DNA of 64,000 nucleotides, from the NCBI RefSeq assembly GCF_900114035.1, contig NZ_FORP01000008.1:124001-188000 (forward strand). The letters are read 5' to 3'. Below the pieces are notes generated by a model. That model saw nothing but the letters and a program-made list of their open reading frames with translations. It had not been told where the DNA came from and ran no database searches. A program made the translations under genes and the position numbers. This document shows positions 50,305 to 61,921 of this stretch, piece by piece; the first letter of the stretch is position 1, and each line of letters opens with the position of its first letter. The DNA comes from Amycolatopsis sacchari. GTDB taxonomy: Bacteria; Actinomycetota; Actinomycetes; Mycobacteriales; Pseudonocardiaceae.

Positions 50305-50856
50305 ATGCCGCTCGATGACGAGCAGTTGGCCGCGAAGCTGGTCCGCGGGCTGGTGCCCGGGAAGATCACCCTCGCGGAGTACGACCCGGCGTGGCCGGAG
50401 CGGTACGAGCGGCGCGCCGCCGAGCTGCGGGACGTGCTGGGCGATCGGCTCCGGCTGGTCGAACACATCGGGTCCACGTCGGTGCCGGGGCTCGCCGCGA
50501 AGCCAATCATCGACATCGTCGCCGGGATCGACGACCCGGACGACGAGCCGGCCTACCTGCCCGATCTCGAAGCGGTGGGGTACGACGTGCGGGTGCGGGA
50601 GCCCGGGCACCGCTGCCTGCGGGCCGGGGACCCGCACGAGCCGGTGAACCTGCACTGCTACGCGCCGCACGACGTGGAAGTGCGGCGGTACCTCGTCTTC
50701 CGCGACCGGTTGCGCGCGAGCGTCGCCGACCGCGAGTTGTACGAGGCCACGAAGCGGGAGCTGGCCCGGCGTGAGTGGCGGGACGTGAACTACTACGCCG
50801 AGGCGAAACGGCCGGTGATCTTGGAGATCCTCGGCCGCGGCGGGTGGCAGGAGTAA
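50305..50856 (+). CDS. GrpB/UPF0157 family protein (nucleotidyltransferase fold)
   Basis: 183 residues from ATG 50305. The family motif VEHIGSTSVPGLAAKPIIDI (about 51-70) has the GS...D pattern of nucleotidyltransferases, and NLHCYAPHDVEVRRYLVFRD follows. These proteins are widespread, often fused to CoaE or acetyltransferases, with no settled function. Confidence 0.88.
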   Translation: MPLDDEQLAAKLVRGLVPGKITLAEYDPAWPERYERRAAELRDVLGDRLRLVEHIGSTSVPGLAAKPIIDIVAGIDDPDDEPAYLPDLEAVGYDVRVREPGHRCLRAGDPHEPVNLHCYAPHDVEVRRYLVFRDRLRASVADRELYEATKRELARREWRDVNYYAEAKRPVILEILGRGGWQE

Positions 50857-50869
50857 GGCCTGCACAAAG

Positions 50870-50898
50870 GGACCCCCGGCCGAGGAGGCCGGGGGTCC
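50870..50898. terminator. Bidirectional terminator between convergent genes
   Basis: The 12-bp perfect stem GGACCCCCGGCC/GGCCGGGGGTCC with a 5-base loop lies between the GrpB-family gene (+) and the coiled protein gene (-). Confidence 0.85.
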
Positions 50899-50909
50899 AC
50901 AAGCGACAG

Positions 50910-51278
50910 TCAGTCCCGCAGCAGCTCGTTGAAGAACGTGCGGTACCGCCGCAGTGCCAGCCGCAGGTCCTCCGTGGCGACCTGTTCTCCTTGCTGCCAC
51001 TGGGTTTCCAGCTCACGCTTGTGCTCGGCGAACGTCGACGCCAGTGCCTGCATCACCTCGGCGACCAGCTGGTCCGCCTCCTGCACCGTCTCCTGTGGAT
51101 CGTCCACGAACGCGGTCTGCAGCGACTGCCACCGGCCGCGGAAGCGCTCGACCTCCTCCTCGCTGAACAGCTGCACGCGGTCGTCCTCGCCGGGACGCGA
51201 AGCCTCCGCGGGCCGTTCCTCCTCCGCGGGCCGCGAAGCGACCAGGTCCTCCGTGCTCAGGCGTTCCTCCGTCGTCAT
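50910..51278 (-). CDS. Small soluble helical protein, paralog of its upstream neighbour
   Basis: 122 residues, acidic N-terminus and a helical C-terminus. FRGRWQSLQTAFVDDPQETV then QEADQLVAEVMQALA aligns with the same region of the upstream membrane protein. It overlaps that gene by 4 bases. No known function; the pair probably interact. Confidence 0.72.
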   Translation of the reverse strand: MTTEERLSTEDLVASRPAEEERPAEASRPGEDDRVQLFSEEEVERFRGRWQSLQTAFVDDPQETVQEADQLVAEVMQALASTFAEHKRELETQWQQGEQVATEDLRLALRRYRTFFNELLRD

Positions 51279-51841
51279 CGGGCTTCCCCTTCCGTGCGCG
51301 TGACGTGTTCCGGCGTGCCCAGCAGATCGGCGAAAACCGTGCGGTAGTGCACCATCGCGCGCCGCAGGTCCTCCGTGTCCGCACCGTCCTGCTCGTGCCC
51401 GTGCAACGTCTCCCGTGCCGTGCGGTAGTGCTCCAGCGTCCGCGCGTGCTCCACGGACAGGTCACGCACCTGCTGCTCGTGCCCGCCGTCCGTCGGGTAA
51501 CCGCGGTCGGTCATCACCTGCGTCAGCAGCCGGTCCGCCTCGGCGATCGCCTCGCCGGGCTCGTCGACGAACCGCTCCTGGATCGCCGACCACTGCTGCC
51601 GGTACTGCTCCCTCGCCTCGTCGGGAAGCGGCCTGATGTCGAGCTGCTCGTGCCGCCGCTCCCGCTCCGCCAGCTCGCGTTCGGCCGCACGACGGCTCGA
51701 ACTGTCCTGCACCGTCCGGTCGTACTCCGGCCCGAACCGCTCACGCAGGTGCCGCCGCCGCTGCGACCGCACCAGTACCGCGACCAGACCGAGCACCACG
51801 ACGACGGCGACCACGATGATGACGATCATCGTTGGGGACAT
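51275..51841 (-). CDS. Membrane-anchored helical protein, paralog of its downstream neighbour
   Basis: 188 residues. An N-terminal membrane helix (MIVIIVVAVVVVLGLVAVLV) is followed by a basic stretch and a long charged helical domain on the cytoplasmic side. QWSAIQERFVDEPGEAIAEA matches the paralogous segment of the next gene. Conserved-looking in actinobacteria, function not recognised. Confidence 0.75.
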   Translation of the reverse strand: MSPTMIVIIVVAVVVVLGLVAVLVRSQRRRHLRERFGPEYDRTVQDSSSRRAAERELAERERRHEQLDIRPLPDEAREQYRQQWSAIQERFVDEPGEAIAEADRLLTQVMTDRGYPTDGGHEQQVRDLSVEHARTLEHYRTARETLHGHEQDGADTEDLRRAMVHYRTVFADLLGTPEHVTRTEGEAR

Positions 51842-51985
51842 CGCAAATCTCCTCTGTGGCTGCGAAACATCGGTCCCCCCGAACCCTCGTCGGGTGCGCG
51901 CGGCCGTCGTCCGGGAAACCCGGTCGCGACGGTGAATCGATGCAGTAAGCGCTTTCCGGACGACGTGGTTGCGCTGATCGGCCGA

Positions 51986-52747
51986 TCAGGAAACCCAGTG
52001 GACACCCAGCCCCGTGCGGCCGCGAGCGAGGTGCGGCCGGAGCACGAGGTCCTCGTCGTAGTCGCCGCCGTTCTGCGTGCGGAACGGCAGCGGCTCCGCG
52101 GTTCCGAGTGTCTCCAACCGCGACCGCAGCTCCTTCGCCGTGCACTCCACGTCATCGAGGCAGTCCGCGGCGTACACGACGAACGGTGGCAGCGGCGCCA
52201 TGCCCGTGTACCAGAACGTGCCGTGCAGCAACGGGAACAGCAGCTCCGTCAGGTCGCCGTGCACCCCGCGCGGGCCGAGCGCGGAGGCGCGGGCACCGAT
52301 GGTGGCCACCGCGAGCGCTCGTTTGCCCGCGAGCTTCCCCTCGCCGTACCGCAGCGCGACGCCGTCTTCACGCGTGATGCCGTAGCCGAAGCCCTTCACG
52401 AACACGCGGTCGAACCAGCCCTTCAGGATCGCCGGCAGCCCGTACCACCACACCGGGAACTGCACGACGAGCGCGTCCGCCCACTCGACCTTCTCCTGCT
52501 CGGCCAGGATGTCGTCGCTCAGCCGTCCCGATTCGTACGCCTCGGCCGACGCGTCGGCGACGTGCAGCCGCTCCGCCGGGTCGTGGCCGTAGTCCTCGGG
52601 ACCCACCACGGGGTTCCAGCCCATCGCGTACAGGTCGGACAGCCGGTATTCGTGGCCGAGCTCGGTGAGCGCACGTAGTCCCTCCTCGCGCAGCGAACCG
52701 TTGAGCGAGCGGGGTTCGGGGTGAGCGGAGATCCACAAGACGTTCAT
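51986..52747 (-). CDS. NAD(P)H oxidoreductase, flavodoxin-like (MdaB/NQO family)
   Basis: 253 residues. Starts MNVLWISAHPEPRSLNGSLR, the FMN/FAD phosphate loop. FPVWWYGLPAILKGWFDRVF and RALAVATIGARASALG fit quinone reductases. It reduces quinones or other electrophiles by two electrons. It is divergent from the GlxA-type regulator (about 70 bases), which may control it. Confidence 0.88.
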   Translation of the reverse strand: MNVLWISAHPEPRSLNGSLREEGLRALTELGHEYRLSDLYAMGWNPVVGPEDYGHDPAERLHVADASAEAYESGRLSDDILAEQEKVEWADALVVQFPVWWYGLPAILKGWFDRVFVKGFGYGITREDGVALRYGEGKLAGKRALAVATIGARASALGPRGVHGDLTELLFPLLHGTFWYTGMAPLPPFVVYAADCLDDVECTAKELRSRLETLGTAEPLPFRTQNGGDYDEDLVLRPHLARGRTGLGVHWVS

Positions 52748-52818
52748 GGTCCCGATCGTGCGGCCGCCGGGAGTTCACGACGAGTGGCCCGAAGGCCAGG
52801 ATGTGGAAGGATCGGGCC

Positions 52819-53793
52819 ATGCACCGGATCGCCGTACTCGTGCGGACCGGCGTGCTGCCGATCGAGCTGGGCATCGTGCACCGGCTGTTCGGGCAGGCCC
52901 GCTCGGCCGACGGGAAGCCGCTGTACGACGTCGTCACCTGCGCGCTGACCTCTGGCCAGGTCCGCACCGACGCCGACTTCACGATCACCGTCGAACGCGG
53001 GCCGGACGCGCTGGCGGAGGCGGACACCGTCGTCGTGCTGTCGTCCGACGAGGACTACGAGCCCCAGCGGGGCGGCCGGCTGCGTGGTCCCATGGCCGAT
53101 GCGTTCGCGCTCATCCGGCCCGGCACCCGCATCGCGTCGATCTGCACGGGCGCCTTCGTGCTCGCGGCGGCCGGGTTGCTCGACGGGAAGCGCGCGACGA
53201 CGCACTGGCACTCGGCGCCCGACCTCGCCGCGTTGTACCCGGCCGTCCAGGTCGAGGAGAACGTGCTCTACACCGACTCCGGCGACGTGCTGACCTCCGC
53301 CGGGGTCGCCGCCGGGATCGATCTGTGCCTGCACCTCATCCGCCGTGACCACGGCGTGGCGGTCGCGAACGAGGTCGCCCGCGGCACCGTCGTCGCGCCG
53401 CACCGCGACGGGGGCCAGGCGCAGTTCATCGCGCGCCCGGTGCCCGAGCCGCGGTCGCCCTCGACCCGCAACGCCAGGGCGTGGGCGTTGCGGCACCTCG
53501 ACCGGCCGCTGACCCTGCGCGAACTCGCCGCGCAGGACTCGATGAGTGTGCGCACCTTCACCCGGCGCTTCCGGCAGGAGGTCGGCATCTCGCCGTTGCA
53601 GTGGCTCACGCAGCAGCGCGTCGAGCGGGCGCGGCGGCTGCTGGAGGAGACGGACCTGCCGGTGGACCGCGTCGCCGCCGAGTCCGGGTTCGGCACGGCC
53701 GCGTCGCTGCGCCAGCACCTGCAGGCGGCGCTGGGCGTGTCCCCTAGCGCCTACCGCGCGACGTTCCGGGGTGATGCGTCACTCGTCGGCTGA
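52819..53793 (+). CDS. GlxA-family regulator: DJ-1/PfpI domain plus AraC HTH
   Basis: 324 residues from ATG 52819 (GGAAGGATC upstream). The N-terminal DJ-1/PfpI-like domain (about 1-190) has the nucleophile-elbow SICTGAFVLAAAGLLDGK. The C-terminal AraC double HTH (about 220-320) has QDSMSVRTFTRRFRQEVGIS and AAESGFGTAASLRQHLQ. It probably activates the divergent NAD(P)H oxidoreductase in response to a small metabolite. Confidence 0.88.
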   Translation: MHRIAVLVRTGVLPIELGIVHRLFGQARSADGKPLYDVVTCALTSGQVRTDADFTITVERGPDALAEADTVVVLSSDEDYEPQRGGRLRGPMADAFALIRPGTRIASICTGAFVLAAAGLLDGKRATTHWHSAPDLAALYPAVQVEENVLYTDSGDVLTSAGVAAGIDLCLHLIRRDHGVAVANEVARGTVVAPHRDGGQAQFIARPVPEPRSPSTRNARAWALRHLDRPLTLRELAAQDSMSVRTFTRRFRQEVGISPLQWLTQQRVERARRLLEETDLPVDRVAAESGFGTAASLRQHLQAALGVSPSAYRATFRGDASLVG

Positions 53794-53814
53794 AGTCGGC
53801 AGTGGACAAAAATG

Positions 53815-53828
53815 TGAAAGCGCTTTCA
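53815..53828. promoter_or_regulatory. LacI-type palindrome TGAAAGCGCTTTCA
   Basis: A perfect 14-bp palindrome in the gap between the GlxA-type gene and the TetR gene. It is of the type bound by LacI/GalR regulators, but no such gene is in the window. Confidence 0.4.
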
Positions 53829-53943
53829 GAGAACGAAGATCCTTGGCGCTCAAGGGAACTCGGAACGATCGTAGCGCGCGGGGTTACCGATCTTCCCGGC
53901 GCGCGGCCCCCTTCGAGTTGCGTGGTACCGATAAAGTGTCCGA

Positions 53944-54558
53944 ATGGCTGGCGGGAAGCGGCGCACCCAGGCGGAGCGGCGAGCGGCCACCCGGACGGCG
54001 TTGCTGGCGGCGACCGTCGAGTGCCTGGTCGAGTACGGCTACGCCAACGTGACGGCGGCGCAGATCGCCGAGCGCGCCGGGGTGACCCGGGGCGCGCAGG
54101 CGCACTACTTCGCCACGAAGGCCGACCTCGTGGTGGCCGGGCTGGAGTACGCCACCGGCACCATCCTCGACCAGCTCCGCGGTGACCCGCCGCACCGGCC
54201 GACCGAGGCGGAAACCGTGATGGCGCTGGTGGACCGGCTGTGGGCGCTGCACGACAGCCCGTCGTTCACGGCGCTCACCGAGCTGTGGCTCGCCGGCCGC
54301 ACGGATGCCGAGCTGCGCCGCCACGTCGCCCGGTACAACCGCAGGCTCACCGCGGGACTGGGCGAAACGCTCAACGAGGTCGTGCCCGACTTCCTCGGCA
54401 GGCCGCGGGGCACCGCGGTGCTCCTCACCGCACTCGCGGCGATCCGCGGTGTGCTGCTGACGGGTTTCGTGTCGAGCGAGCGGACGACGGGAACTTTGTG
54501 GACGGTCACGCGGGGCGAGCTGGAGCAGCTCGTCCTCGACGCGATCGGCGGGTCCTGA
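53944..54558 (+). CDS. TetR-family transcriptional regulator
   Basis: 204 residues. The N-terminal HTH is clear: ANVTAAQIAERAGVTRGAQA followed by HYFATKADLVVAGLEY. The C-terminal ligand domain is typical. It stands alone between the GlxA-type gene and the c-di-GMP gene; the target is unknown. Confidence 0.88.
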   Translation: MAGGKRRTQAERRAATRTALLAATVECLVEYGYANVTAAQIAERAGVTRGAQAHYFATKADLVVAGLEYATGTILDQLRGDPPHRPTEAETVMALVDRLWALHDSPSFTALTELWLAGRTDAELRRHVARYNRRLTAGLGETLNEVVPDFLGRPRGTAVLLTALAAIRGVLLTGFVSSERTTGTLWTVTRGELEQLVLDAIGGS

Positions 54559-54653
54559 CCCTCCGCAGTGGACAGAACATACGTGCGTGCCGGTATATTT
54601 CACGGGGTTTCGCGTGACCGGCGCGCGCAGGGGGCGCTCCGGTCACGCGGACG

Positions 54654-57383
54654 TCAGTCCCAGAGTTCCGCCGCGGGCGCGGGCCTGCCGAGGAGGTAGC
54701 CCTGCGCCTGGTCGCAGTCCAGCTCACGGAGGAGTTCGAGCTGGCGCTCGTTCTCGACACCCTCGGCGACCACCGTCAGCTTCACCGCGTGCGCCATCGC
54801 GATGATGCTCTTCACGATCACCTCGGCGTCGTCGGACTCGCCGAGCCGCGTGACGAACGAGCGGTCGATCTTCAGAGTGTCCAAAGTGAGCCGTTGCAGC
54901 TGGGCGAGCGAGGAGTAGCCGGTGCCGAAGTCGTCGATGGCCAGCCGGACGCCGAGTTCCCGCAGCGCGGTCAGGGTTTCCCCGGCCAGCACCGAATCCC
55001 GCATCAGCGCGCTTTCGGTGATCTCCAGGCACAGCGCCTTCGCGGGCAGGCCGGTGCTCTCCAGCGCGGCCTCGACCTCCGGCACGAGACCGGGGTCGTC
55101 GAGCTGCCGGGTGGACAGGTTGATCTTCAGGTCGACGTCGACCCCGCTCGCCCGCCGGGCCGCCAGCTCCCGCGTCGTCATGCGCAGCACGTGGGAGCCC
55201 AGCTGCCTGATGAGGTCGCTCTCCTCGGCGAGCGGGATGAACTCCGTCGGCGGCACCGCGCCGTGCACGGGGTGCGTCCACCGCAGGAGGCCCTCGACGG
55301 CCACCGTCTGCCCGCTGCGCAGGTCCACCACGGGCTGGTAGGCCGCCCACAACTTGCCGAGCCGGACCGCGTCACGCAGGTCCTGCTCCAGCCGCAGCCG
55401 CCGCTGCATCCGGCGGCGCAGCTCGACGTCGAAGAACTCGTACCGGCCGCGCCCCAGCGTTTTCGCCTGGTACATGGCCACATCCGCGTCCCGCAGCAGC
55501 TCGTCGGCCGCACGCGGGTCGCCGCACGCCGCGAGCACGATGCCGATGCTCGCGTCCACATGCAACTTCCGGCCGTCGACGGAAATGGGCCTGCTGAGCG
55601 AGTCCCGCAGGTGCTCGGTCAGCGCCCGCACCTCGGGTTCGCTGCGCACCTCGGACGCGATCACCACGAACTCGTCGCCGCCGAGCCTGCCGACGACGTC
55701 GTCGCGCCGCACCGTGCGCCGCAGCCGCTCCCCGGCGATCCGGAGCACGCGGTCACCGACCGAGTGGCCCAGCGAGTCGTTGATGACCTTGAACTTGTCG
55801 AGGTCGATGAACAGCACCGCCGTCGACGTGCGCTGCGGCCCGTGCAGCCGCGCGCTCAGCTCGTCCAGCACCAGCGTCCGGTTGGCGAGCCCGGTCAGCG
55901 GGTCGTGCGTCGCGTCGTGCTCCAGGCGCTCGCCGATGGCGCGGCGCTCGGTGATGTCGGTGAACGAGAGCACGAACGCGCTGAGCTCGGTGTCCTCGGG
56001 GTTCATGGCGCGGCACGACGCGGAAAGCCACACATTGCGCCCGTCGCGGCGCAGCACCCGCATCACCCGGCCCTGCTGCGCGATCCCGGTGCGCCGCACC
56101 TGGGCCGACGGGTACTCGCTGGGCGCCATCCGCTTGCCGGACTCGTCGTAGATCGGCCATTCGTGCGGGGACGACCCGACCATGGCGGCCTCGGGCACAC
56201 CGAGGATCCGTTCCGCGGCCGGGTTGGCCGACAGCACCTTGCCCTCGGAGCTGATCACCAGCACGCCTTCGTCGAGCGCCGCGACGACCGTGCTGTACTG
56301 CCGCTCCGCGCGGCGGCGCGCGGTCTCGTCGGCGCACACCAGCACGAAACCGTCGTCCATCTCCGCGGCCGAGACCCGGATCGTGAGCGCGGCGCCGTCC
56401 AGCGCCCGGTGGGTCTGCTGGCTGACCCCGCCGCCGCGGAGCACCGCCGCGGGGTCCAGCTGCGCGCCGACCAGCTCACTGACCCGGCGGCCCAGCGCTT
56501 CGGCCGCCGACAGCCCGTATATCGCCTCCGCCGCGGGGTTCCAGCTGGTCACCCTGCCCTTGGCGTCGGTGGCGATGATCGCGTCGCTGACGTGCTCCAC
56601 GAGCGCCGCCTGGTACCGCAGCGCGGCCTCGGCGGCCTTCTGCGCGCTCACGTCGCGCATGATCACCTGGAACGCCGGCCGCCCCATCCACGTGGTGCGG
56701 ACCGAGACGACCTCCATCGGGAACCGGATGCCGTCGGTGCGGACGAAGAACGCCTCGGACGGCTCGGACGTCGCCCCCGGCTCGGTCAGGTGGGCCAGCC
56801 GGGCGGCCATCTCCGGCACGGACTCGGCGGCGACGAAGTCGGTCAGCGGCCTGCCCACCAGTTCGGCGGGTGAGTCCAGCCCGGCGAACCGGGCCGCGGC
56901 GGGGTTGGCGTAGGTGACGTGGCCGTTCTGGTGCACGGCGATCGCGTCCGGGCTCAGCTCGATGAGCAGGCGGTAGCGGTCGGCGAGGTCGGCCAGCTCC
57001 CGCCGGTCCTCGTGGCGGTCGGTCACGTTGTTGGCGATGCCGAGCAGGTGCCCGTCGAAGTTGCGGGCCCGGAACCGGATCCACAGCAGCTCACCGGCCG
57101 GTGTCTGGTACGGCTGCTCGAGTTCGAGGTCCTGCCAGGCCTCGGTGGTGCGGGCGGCGACGACGATCGGCTGCACCAGCTCGGCCAGCCGGGAGCGGAT
57201 CTCCGCCTCGTCGGCGCCGGGGACGCCGAGCAGGTCGTCGAGGCCCGGCCGCCAGGACAACCGCTCGGTCGCCAGGTCCAGCGACCAGAGGACGGCGCGG
57301 TCCGCGGACAGGGCCAGGTCGATCAGCTGTTCGTGATCGACGGACAAAGCCGTGCCCTTCCGGTCGTTGGCGTTTGCCTCCAT
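54654..57383 (-). CDS. Multi-PAS GGDEF-EAL cyclic-di-GMP enzyme
   Basis: 909 residues from ATG 57383. Several PAS domains (about 20-475) include RAVLWSLDLATERLSWRPG and a run of ELSPDAIAVHQNGHVTYANP-type repeats. The diguanylate cyclase domain has RLGGDEFVVIAS (GGDEF about 567) and the phosphodiesterase domain starts VEGLLRWTHP (EGL in place of EAL, with the Glu kept). Further catalytic blocks are LKINLSTRQL, LEITES, IDDFGTGYSS and VAEGVEN. Both halves look competent. In streptomycetes c-di-GMP controls BldD and development. It is divergent from the ketosynthase-like gene. Confidence 0.93.
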   Translation of the reverse strand: MEANANDRKGTALSVDHEQLIDLALSADRAVLWSLDLATERLSWRPGLDDLLGVPGADEAEIRSRLAELVQPIVVAARTTEAWQDLELEQPYQTPAGELLWIRFRARNFDGHLLGIANNVTDRHEDRRELADLADRYRLLIELSPDAIAVHQNGHVTYANPAAARFAGLDSPAELVGRPLTDFVAAESVPEMAARLAHLTEPGATSEPSEAFFVRTDGIRFPMEVVSVRTTWMGRPAFQVIMRDVSAQKAAEAALRYQAALVEHVSDAIIATDAKGRVTSWNPAAEAIYGLSAAEALGRRVSELVGAQLDPAAVLRGGGVSQQTHRALDGAALTIRVSAAEMDDGFVLVCADETARRRAERQYSTVVAALDEGVLVISSEGKVLSANPAAERILGVPEAAMVGSSPHEWPIYDESGKRMAPSEYPSAQVRRTGIAQQGRVMRVLRRDGRNVWLSASCRAMNPEDTELSAFVLSFTDITERRAIGERLEHDATHDPLTGLANRTLVLDELSARLHGPQRTSTAVLFIDLDKFKVINDSLGHSVGDRVLRIAGERLRRTVRRDDVVGRLGGDEFVVIASEVRSEPEVRALTEHLRDSLSRPISVDGRKLHVDASIGIVLAACGDPRAADELLRDADVAMYQAKTLGRGRYEFFDVELRRRMQRRLRLEQDLRDAVRLGKLWAAYQPVVDLRSGQTVAVEGLLRWTHPVHGAVPPTEFIPLAEESDLIRQLGSHVLRMTTRELAARRASGVDVDLKINLSTRQLDDPGLVPEVEAALESTGLPAKALCLEITESALMRDSVLAGETLTALRELGVRLAIDDFGTGYSSLAQLQRLTLDTLKIDRSFVTRLGESDDAEVIVKSIIAMAHAVKLTVVAEGVENERQLELLRELDCDQAQGYLLGRPAPAAELWD

Positions 57384-57575
57384 TGTCCGTCCGATCCGCC
57401 GATGACTCCGTGGCTTGTGCTTACTCCGTCCGGAGTAGGCCGATGGGTCGAAAGCACCCTTCCTCCCGATACCAGCTTGCCACGGAAAAAGTACGAAGCC
57501 GCTGGTCGTTGGCACTGGGGATTCGTTCGGTTCCGAACGGATCGTAGAGGCAACGAGCAAGGAGGGGCGAGTGCA

Positions 57576-58736
57576 ATGGACTCGCGAGGAATAGGAATCT
57601 GCGGCATCGGCACGGTGACCGGCTACGGCTGGGGACGTGAAGTGTTCTGGGACGGCCTCACGGAGGGTAAGCACGCGGCCACCCTGGAGGGTGGCTACGG
57701 GCTGAACCACGACGAGACCGCGTGGGTCGCGAAGGTCGCGGACGGCGGTGACCCCGCGGACGGCGCGAGCCGGTTCTCGCGGGCCATGCGCGCGGCTGCG
57801 CGGGAGGCGATCACCGATGCGGGTGACCGGGGCTGGCGGCCCGGCAAGCGCGTCGGCCTGCTGCACGCCGTGGTGCTGGGGGAAGTGGATCTCTGGCGCG
57901 AGTTCTACCTGACCCGCAACGCCGACCTGAAGCCGCGCGAGTACCTCGCGCTGATGCCGTCGACGCCGATGTCGACGTTCATGCAGGAGCACGGTTTCCA
58001 CGGTCCCGCGATGAACGTCTCGGCGATGTGCGCCTCCGGCAACGCCGGGATGCTCACGGCCAAGGCGTGGCTGGACGCCGGGATCGTCGACGACGTCGTG
58101 TTCGTCGCGACGGACCTCTCGGCGACTCCGGAGAACGTCCTGCATTTCACCCGATTGGGGGTGGCCGTCGTGGACACCGACCCGCTGGACGCGTGCCGTC
58201 CGTTCCAGGAGGGCAGCCGGGGCTTCCCGGCCGGTGAGGCCGCGGTCGCCTTCGTGCTGTCCAACCACGCGGAGCGGCCGTACGCGCTGGCGCTCGGCGG
58301 GGCGATGTCGCACGACGCCCACCACGTGACGTCGGTGGATCCGGGGCTGGAGCAGGTGCGGGGCTGCTTCCGGGACGCCCTGGCCAACGCCGGGGTGCCC
58401 GCCTCGGCCGTCCGCTACCTCAACGCGCACGGCCCGGGCACGGCGCAGTGCGACCGCGCGGAGGCCGCGATGCTGGAGGAGTTCTTCGGTCCGGACACCG
58501 GGCTCTACTCCGTCAAACCGCTGGTCGGGCACTGCCAGGGCGCGGCTTCGGCGGTGGAGATGGCGGTCGCGGCGCTCGGCTACGACCGCGGGTACATCCC
58601 GGCACCGCCGACCGTCGCGCCGGGGCACCCGCAGCTGCTCAACGGCCGGACCCCGGTCCAGGACGGCCTGACCGTGAAGTCCTCCCTCGGCATGGGCGGG
58701 CACAACTCGGTCGTCGTCCTTGCGCCGCCCGCGTGA
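57576..58736 (+). CDS. Stand-alone beta-ketoacyl synthase-like protein
   Basis: 386 residues from ATG 57576 behind AAGGAGGGG. Thiolase fold with the KS triad in altered surroundings: Cys in [11 protein letters not shown], His in [11 protein letters not shown] (usually HGTGT) and His in [10 protein letters not shown]. No acyl carrier protein, ketoreductase or transacylase lies nearby. It may be a specialised or non-elongating KS. A strong terminator follows. It is divergent from the GGDEF-EAL gene. Confidence 0.83.
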   Translation: MDSRGIGICGIGTVTGYGWGREVFWDGLTEGKHAATLEGGYGLNHDETAWVAKVADGGDPADGASRFSRAMRAAAREAITDAGDRGWRPGKRVGLLHAVVLGEVDLWREFYLTRNADLKPREYLALMPSTPMSTFMQEHGFHGPAMNVSAMCASGNAGMLTAKAWLDAGIVDDVVFVATDLSATPENVLHFTRLGVAVVDTDPLDACRPFQEGSRGFPAGEAAVAFVLSNHAERPYALALGGAMSHDAHHVTSVDPGLEQVRGCFRDALANAGVPASAVRYLNAHGPGTAQCDRAEAAMLEEFFGPDTGLYSVKPLVGHCQGAASAVEMAVAALGYDRGYIPAPPTVAPGHPQLLNGRTPVQDGLTVKSSLGMGGHNSVVVLAPPA

Positions 58737-58741
58737 GTGGG

Positions 58742-58778
58742 GCCGTGAAGGGTGCCCGCCGAGGGCGCCCTTCACGGC
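58742..58778 (+). terminator. Terminator after the ketosynthase-like gene
   Basis: A 16-bp stem (GCCGTGAAGGGTGCCC with its complement, one G-T) and a 5-base loop start 6 bases after the stop codon. No T-run. Confidence 0.75.
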
Positions 58779-58834
58779 GTCCTGGTGCGGCTGGGGGAAT
58801 CATGGTGCCCGGCACGTCAGCGAGAGGGGACCAG

Positions 58835-60751
<1,917 letters not shown>

Positions 60752-60790
60752 GGGTTGCCTCGGCACCGGCCGAGGAAGAGGATCGGGGGC

Positions 60791-61912
60791 ATGACTCCGC
60801 GCACAACACCGCCGTTCCGCGCCGACCACGTCGGCAGCCTGCTGCGTCCCGCCGAACTGCACCAAGCCCGCGAGGACTTCGCGAAGGGGACCATCGGCGC
60901 CGACGAGCTGCGTGCCGTCGAGGACGAGGCCATCCGCGGTGCCGTCGAGCTGCAGCGTTCCGCCGGGCTCCAGTCGGCCACCGACGGGGAGTTCCGCCGC
61001 GCCTCGTGGCACATGGACTTCATCTACCAGCTGCGCGGCATCGGCAAGAGCGACGAGAAGCTGCACGTCAAGTTCCACAACGCCGCCGGGGACATCGAGT
61101 TCAGCCCGGCCGGGCTGAGGGTGCACGACAAGGTGGACGTCGACGGCGTCATCTTCGGGCAGCACTTCGAGTACCTGAAGTCCATTGTGGACGCCCGGAT
61201 CACGCCGAAGCAGACCATCCCGTCGCCGAGCATGGTGTACTACCGCGGCGGCCGGGCCGCGGTGAGCGAGTCGGTGTACCCGGACCTCGAAGAGTTCTAC
61301 GACGACCTCGCCAAGGCGTACGCGAAGGAGATCGCCGGACTGGCCTCGCTGGGCTGCACGTACCTCCAGCTCGACGACACCAGCCTGGCCTACCTCAACG
61401 ACCCCGAGCAGCGCGCGCTCGTCGCGCGGATGGGCGGGGACCCGGACAAGCAGCACGTGCGCAACATCAGGACGATGAACGCCGCGCTGGCCGACCGGCC
61501 CGCGGGGCTCACCGTCACGACCCACCTGTGCCGCGGGAACTTCCGGTCCTCGTGGGTCGCGCAGGGCGGGTACGACTTCGTGGCGGACGCGTTGTTCAAC
61601 GAGCTGAACGTCGACGGCTACTTCCTGGAGTTCGACGACGAGCGCTCCGGCGGGTTCGAGCCGCTGCGGTTCGTGCCGAAGGGCAAGTACGTCGTGCTCG
61701 GGCTCGTCACGACGAAGCGGGGCGAGCTGGAGAGCGTGGACTCGCTGCGGCGCCGCATCGACGAAGCCGCGAAGTACGTGGACCTCGACCAGCTGTGCCT
61801 GTCGCCGCAGTGCGGGTTCTCCTCCACGGAGGAGGGCAACGACCTGACGCAGGACCAGCAGAAGGCCAAGCTGGAGCGCATCGTAGAGACCGCGGCGCAG
61901 GTCTGGGGTTAG
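60791..61912 (+). CDS. MetE C-terminal-like methyltransferase (cobalamin-independent)
   Basis: 373 residues from ATG 60791. Starts near FRADHVGSLLRPAEL, typical of YxjG/YxjH-type enzymes. Zinc ligands appear in VTTHLCRGNF (His, Cys), a Glu in the barrel and LCLSPQCGFSS (Cys). It transfers methyl groups to homocysteine or a related thiol; the methyl donor is unclear because the N-terminal folate domain of MetE is absent. Confidence 0.87.
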   Translation: MTPRTTPPFRADHVGSLLRPAELHQAREDFAKGTIGADELRAVEDEAIRGAVELQRSAGLQSATDGEFRRASWHMDFIYQLRGIGKSDEKLHVKFHNAAGDIEFSPAGLRVHDKVDVDGVIFGQHFEYLKSIVDARITPKQTIPSPSMVYYRGGRAAVSESVYPDLEEFYDDLAKAYAKEIAGLASLGCTYLQLDDTSLAYLNDPEQRALVARMGGDPDKQHVRNIRTMNAALADRPAGLTVTTHLCRGNFRSSWVAQGGYDFVADALFNELNVDGYFLEFDDERSGGFEPLRFVPKGKYVVLGLVTTKRGELESVDSLRRRIDEAAKYVDLDQLCLSPQCGFSSTEEGNDLTQDQQKAKLERIVETAAQVWG

Positions 61913-61921
61913 CCTTTTCCG

